64,000 nucleotides of DNA from Oscillatoriaceae cyanobacterium Prado104. Lineage in GTDB: Bacteria; Cyanobacteriota; Cyanobacteriia; Cyanobacteriales; Microcoleaceae. Shown here one piece after another: positions 60,819-64,000 of this stretch (position 1 is the first letter of the stretch; each line of letters begins with the position of its first letter). Under the pieces are notes generated by a model. It was not told the DNA's origin. It saw only the letters and a list, made by a program, of their open reading frames with translations, and made no database searches. The DNA lies in NCBI GenBank assembly GCA_025454405.1, contig JALOON010000011.1, positions 176,942-240,941 on the forward strand. Direction: 5' to 3'. The translations under genes and the position numbers were made by a program.

Positions 60819-61455
60819 GAAGAAAACACCTGAAAATAGTGGATTTTGGGAAATTTATGTTATCGATCGGCTATTTATTCACTATTTAGACATTCCCGCA
60901 GCATTTTGAGCGCGCCTGTAAAGTTTTTTATGAGCTCGATCGACCGGACAAAACTCGCCCGATCGACCCTAAAATAGGCATCTTCAAGCCAAAATAACCG
61001 GAATTCTCATATTTTTACTTTTCTTTACAAACAACTGCTTTGTCTCGCGGTTACAGGTATAATAACGTATGTAGCACATCAGAGGTAGAACCCCCGATCG
61101 ATAGTAGACACTATCAGATAGTGTCTCCCGAAGGCAGAAAGTAAAAAATAGCTATGCGAAACAAGAATCGATCGCCGATCTTCGATAGTCGATAATATAG
61201 CGATCGTCCCCGATTGCGAACCCAATTGGCTGTCACGATCGAAGAAGTCGGAAGCAAGAAATAAGCAGGAAAAGTTAAGAATTAACCCTCAATCAATCAT
61301 CCTATCGGGTGATATTCGATGAGTATTATACCACAGTTAAATAGTTACAATTGCTGGAAATTATTAATGACTGACTATTAATGACACCTAATAATGACAA
61401 ATTACAAATAACCGATATATAATACACATATCACCATTTTTGAAAGGGAATATCT
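60819..61455. other. Intergenic with palindrome, no gene
   Basis: This 637-bp gap lies between two divergent genes. It holds the near-perfect palindrome GACACTATC-A-GATAGTGTC (61107-61125), several GATCGAT runs and an AT-rich stretch from 61310 to 61450 that should contain the RTX gene's promoter. AAAGGGAAT at about 61443-61451 is a weak Shine-Dalgarno for that gene. I see no protein gene or RNA. Confidence 0.55.
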
Positions 61456-62235
61456 ATGGCTTTAACTATTAACAATCTCATCAACGATCCGTTTGGGTTT
61501 CCTGCATTTGCTGGAGGCGGTCCCCGTCTTTTGGCTTACGCTACGCCAGATGATATCGACGTAGAACAAGGGAATTTGTTCCCTTTCCCCTGGGGAGTTT
61601 GGGGACTCGGCGGCAACGATACGATAGCAGGTTCCTTCGACTCCAACGAAAGATTGTTAGGAAATGACGGCGATGATGTAATTGGAGGCAATGCCGGGAA
61701 CGACATCATTTACGGCGGTAAAGATAGCGATCGACTCGATGGCAATGAGGGCAACGATTTAGTGAGGGGAGATGCCGGCAATGACGTTCTCTTTGGAGGG
61801 TTCGGCAATGACATTCTCCGAGGAGGGCAAGGAGATGACGATTTAGACGGCAATGAAGGAGACGATTTCTTATCGGGCGATCGAGGAGTTGACCTGCTTA
61901 CGGGCGGTCCCGGTGGAGATATATTTGTGCTCAGAAGTAACGATGAATTTGGCGTCAATGGCGCAGATATCATTACCGACTTTAACTTTGACGAGGGCGA
62001 TCGCATTGGTTTGACCGACGGTTTGACAGAGTTAGATCTGTTTTTTGAAGATGACAATTTGATTGCTTACGACAATGACGGAGTTATCAACGATATGGTG
62101 GTTGAGAACAGATTTACCGGGCAGATTGTGGGGATAGTTTTAAACACGAACAGTTTTGAATTGACGGGAGCATTTGAACAGGCAAGTCCTTTTGCACTGG
62201 CAATTAACGGTTCTCAGTTCCAGTTTTTGGCTTAG
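61456..62235 (+). CDS. RTX / hemolysin-type calcium-binding repeat protein
   Basis: This 259-residue acidic protein has at least ten nonapeptide GGxGxDxUx repeats at about residues 50-160 (GNDGDDVIGGNAGNDIIYGG, GNEGNDLVRGDAGNDVLFGG, GNDILRGGQGDDDLDGNEGD). These bind Ca2+ in a parallel beta roll. A C-terminal ~95 residues (DIFVLRSNDEFGVNGADIIT, DFNFDEGDRIGLTD) resemble the peptidase-M10/serralysin C-domain often found beside RTX repeats. There is no N-terminal signal; such proteins leave by type I secretion using a C-terminal signal. No enzyme domain, so a surface or matrix protein is likely. Confidence 0.88.
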   Translation: MALTINNLINDPFGFPAFAGGGPRLLAYATPDDIDVEQGNLFPFPWGVWGLGGNDTIAGSFDSNERLLGNDGDDVIGGNAGNDIIYGGKDSDRLDGNEGNDLVRGDAGNDVLFGGFGNDILRGGQGDDDLDGNEGDDFLSGDRGVDLLTGGPGGDIFVLRSNDEFGVNGADIITDFNFDEGDRIGLTDGLTELDLFFEDDNLIAYDNDGVINDMVVENRFTGQIVGIVLNTNSFELTGAFEQASPFALAINGSQFQFLA

Positions 62236-62382
62236 TTACTTGCCAGGGAATTTGACGGGCGATCGGGCTTTTTTGAGCAGATAAAAGAGGGCGATCGCTC
62301 TGATTAATAAATACTTGAATGCAGTTCGACAGCCCGACAGTATTATACAATCGATTCAGCTCCTCAAATCAACGCAATTTTT

Positions 62383-63207
62383 ATGACTGTTGCCAAACAA
62401 TTTGAATTGGGAGTCACCCACCTCCCAGACCACACCGAATTACCCGATTCCGACGGTACATTTGTGAAAAACTTTCAAGAACTGCCTCAAAGCATTATTC
62501 TCACCGATTCCCTGCGACCTATTTTACAGCGAATTCACCCGGACGGACGCTATCGCATCGGTCAAGATTGCGGGATTTATTGGCGTTTAACCGACCCTCC
62601 CGAACGCGGTGCAGAATCGCCAGATTGGTTTTACGTACCGAATGTACCGCCCCTGTTAAATGGTCAAGTGCGACGTTCTTATGTATTGTGGAAAGAATAC
62701 GTTGCACCGTTAATTGCGCTGGAATTTGTGTCGGGAAACGGTTCGGAAGAACGAGACAGAACTCCACCGCCAGACCCAGAAATAGAAGAACAACAAGAAC
62801 AAAAACCTGGGAAATTCTGGGTTTACGAACAAGCGATCCGCATTCCTTATTACGGCATTTATGAAGTAAAAAAAGCGTCGGTGGAAATGTATCATTTAGA
62901 AGACAACCGCTACCAGCGCATGATTCCGAACGATCGCGGCCGCTATCCGATTCCCCAGCTTGAAGTTGAATTGGGAATCTGGCAAGGCGAATACGACGAG
63001 ATGAATTTGCCTTGGTTGCGGTGGTGGGACAGTGAAGGAAATTTGCTGTTAATTGGGGAGGAACGCGCGCGACAAGAAAGCCTGCGCGCCCAACAGGAAA
63101 GCCTGCGCGCCCAACAAGAAAGCCTGCGCGCTGAGGAAGAAAAACAACGGGCGGATCGCTTGGCTGAAAAGTTGCGCCAATTGGGGATTAATCCTGATGA
63201 AGTATAA
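62383..63207 (+). CDS. Uma2-family endonuclease-like protein with heptad repeats
   Basis: This 274-residue paralogue of the gene at 38195 shares TLPDH-like TELPDSDGTFVKNFQELPQS, RLTDPPERGAESPDWFYVPN and ALEFVSGNGSEERDRTP. It has an extra Glu/Gln-rich loop (PDPEIEEQQEQKP) and a C-terminal coiled coil with a 21-bp tandem repeat encoding three QESLRAQ heptads (about 63070-63135). The PD-(D/E)XK-like residues (SPDWF, LEFVSG, KFWVYEQ) are intact. Function of the family is unclear. Confidence 0.88.
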   Translation: MTVAKQFELGVTHLPDHTELPDSDGTFVKNFQELPQSIILTDSLRPILQRIHPDGRYRIGQDCGIYWRLTDPPERGAESPDWFYVPNVPPLLNGQVRRSYVLWKEYVAPLIALEFVSGNGSEERDRTPPPDPEIEEQQEQKPGKFWVYEQAIRIPYYGIYEVKKASVEMYHLEDNRYQRMIPNDRGRYPIPQLEVELGIWQGEYDEMNLPWLRWWDSEGNLLLIGEERARQESLRAQQESLRAQQESLRAEEEKQRADRLAEKLRQLGINPDEV

Positions 63208-63559
63208 TAGTTTTGTAGGTTTTTAAATAAAGCGCGATCGCCATTTTTACCAAACCAAAATATGGGATTGATGAAGGGCGATCGCGAAGTAGTGAGTTGA
63301 ATATTACTGAGATATTGCCCAATATTAGCAACCTGTAGGGGCGGGTTCGCCAAAATCTCTGAGACCGATCGAACACTCTCAGAAACCCGCCCTCCACCGC
63401 CCAGATCGGAATAAACATTTTACCAATAAATTAGGGGTATATTTGTATTGTTGGTGGGGTGGGGCGGGTTTACCAAAAAAATGGGGTTTAAAGCCTCACC
63501 CTTTTAGGGCGACTTTAATTAGTCCCTGCTATAATATTATCATAGGCATCAACGTTCAA
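63208..63559. repeat. Intergenic inverted repeat, gggcgggttt family
   Basis: GTAGGGGCGGGTTCGCCAAA (about 63336-63355) pairs with AGAAACCCGCCCTCCACC (about 63381-63398), and a related GTGGGGCGGGTTTACC follows at about 63457-63473. The same family is at 5.45 and 19.1 kb. No gene in this 350-bp gap. Confidence 0.7.
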
Positions 63560-63906
63560 ATGATTATCTACGAAAGCAAATTATACCAAATCCGGGGTAC
63601 TCATCCCCGGTTTTAGGGACACGGCACTGCCGTGCCCCTAAAGGTTTGACAATTAAAATAAAGGGGGTACATAACCCGGATTCGGTATTAGAAGGAACAC
63701 AGAACCAGTATGAAAAGCTGGATGCAGCTATTCGTACTTGTCGTTTTGTGACGAAAACGCAGCCATCAACATTCTTAAATCTGCTTTTAAACAATCAGCA
63801 ACTACCGTGGGGCGCACGGAATGTAAAGTCTCTGGAGAGATTCCCCTCTGCTTGGTTTTGGAAACAGAAAAAAGTAAGGGAACTCCGCGAAAGAGAAAAC
63901 CTAAAT
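63560..63906 (+). pseudogene. IS605/IS200-type tnpB relic
   Basis: Two fragments of an IS200/IS605-type TnpB-like protein. After removing the inserted element 63584-63687, the frame from ATG 63560 reads MIIYESKLEGTQNQYEKLDA then AIRTCRFV, a TnpB N-terminus. Just after that, in the next frame, 63750-63905 reads DENAAINILKSAFKQSATTV, GRTECKVSGEIPLCLVLETE and KSKGTPRKRKPK, a TnpB C-terminus. The catalytic RuvC-like centre, about 300 residues, is deleted, and the 3' end abuts another insertion element. Non-functional. Confidence 0.85.
63584..63687. mobile_element. MITE, 104 bp, inserted in the tnpB relic
   Basis: Ends TACCAAATCCGGGG and CCCGGATTCGGTA are imperfect inverted repeats (reverse complement of the right end TACCGAATCCGGG). 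Direct TTA duplications flank it at 63581-63583 and 63688-63690. Removing element plus one TTA restores an uninterrupted tnpB codon frame (AAA TTA GAA GGA). The inside holds a second hairpin, TTTAGGGACACGGCA / TGCCGTGCCCCTAAA (63612-63642). Confidence 0.88.
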
Positions 63907-64000
63907 AGGGCTTGCTGAATAAAACTCTCAGCCCCCGAGAGCAATGGTTTTGAGCCTTTTGCGATCGATTGAGTGCCAGGTTATGGCATAGAGATGGTCA
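63907..64000. mobile_element. Left end of an insertion element, cut by the window
   Basis: AGGGCTTGCTGAATA at 63907-63921 is identical to the 15-bp terminal repeat of the MITE at 7903-8057. Further in, ATAGAGATGGTCA (63988-64000) matches the subterminal TAGAGATGGTC next to that MITE's other end. The window ends inside the element, so it may be a full IS or another MITE. It begins exactly where the tnpB relic's coding ends and supplies part of its apparent stop codon. Confidence 0.75.

Overview
The window is chromosomal DNA of a filamentous cyanobacterium, most likely an Oscillatoriales/Microcoleaceae type. The evidence is the very high frequency of the HIP1 palindrome GCGATCGC and its core CGATCG in genes and gaps, the heptanucleotide repeat tracts typical of cyanobacteria (AACTGTC, TTGATAG, CCAATTA types), several families of dispersed palindromic repeats, and cyanobacterial-type proteins (Uma2 pair, LOV/PAS/GGDEF/EAL protein, DUF389, KGG protein). 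No rRNA or tRNA gene was recognised.

Layout. 1-12 kb is mostly minus-strand housekeeping and accessory genes: a ThuA-like protein, miaB, a C5 DNA methyltransferase next to a duplicated 73-bp repeat, a membrane protein, an FHA domain fused to a flavin-dependent oxidoreductase, a second FHA protein with a zinc ribbon, a KGG stress protein and endonuclease V, followed on the plus strand by a prohibitin-like SPFH protein. 12.3-38.1 kb is a 26-kb, all plus-strand contractile injection system (eCIS) locus. In order it encodes sheath, tube, a zinc-binding baseplate chaperone-like protein, an S/Q/E-rich protein, a Pvc16-type terminator, an AAA+ ATPase, a small conserved protein, a tube/baseplate adaptor, a LysM/tail-X-like protein, a hub of VgrG/Pvc8 type, a gp5/V-type spike, a PAAR-like tip, a gp25 protein, two J-like wedge proteins, a tail-protein-I-like protein, a 1254-residue beta-helix fibre-like protein and a protein with two carboxypeptidase-regulatory-like folds. 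There are no capsid, portal, terminase or lysis genes, so it is not a prophage, and no TssJLM-type membrane complex, so it is not a classical T6SS. Relatives in Anabaena are thylakoid-anchored.

38.2-44.4 kb is the cargo region. Three proteins share a near-identical Cys-rich N-terminal leader but carry different bodies: DUF4157 plus membrane helix plus Cys-rich tail; an OmpA-like domain without DUF4157; and DUF4157 plus a metzincin-like HExxHxxGxxD protease plus a glycine-rich beta tail. Interspersed are a truncated RelE-like protein, a possible immunity-like protein and a xisI remnant. Sequence from this region is repeated after the last effector gene, which suggests module duplication or recombination.

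44.4-64 kb returns to ordinary genes: a LOV-PAS-GGDEF-EAL photosensor candidate, hisS of an unusual type, MAPEG, DUF389, a Na+/H+ antiporter, SGNH hydrolase, an orphan Phd antitoxin, an ABC exporter, a GAF sensor-like protein, an RTX-repeat protein and a second Uma2 nuclease. The window ends in decayed mobile DNA: a tnpB relic split by a 104-bp MITE with a TTA target duplication, abutting the end of another insertion element whose terminal repeat matches an intact MITE at 7.9 kb.
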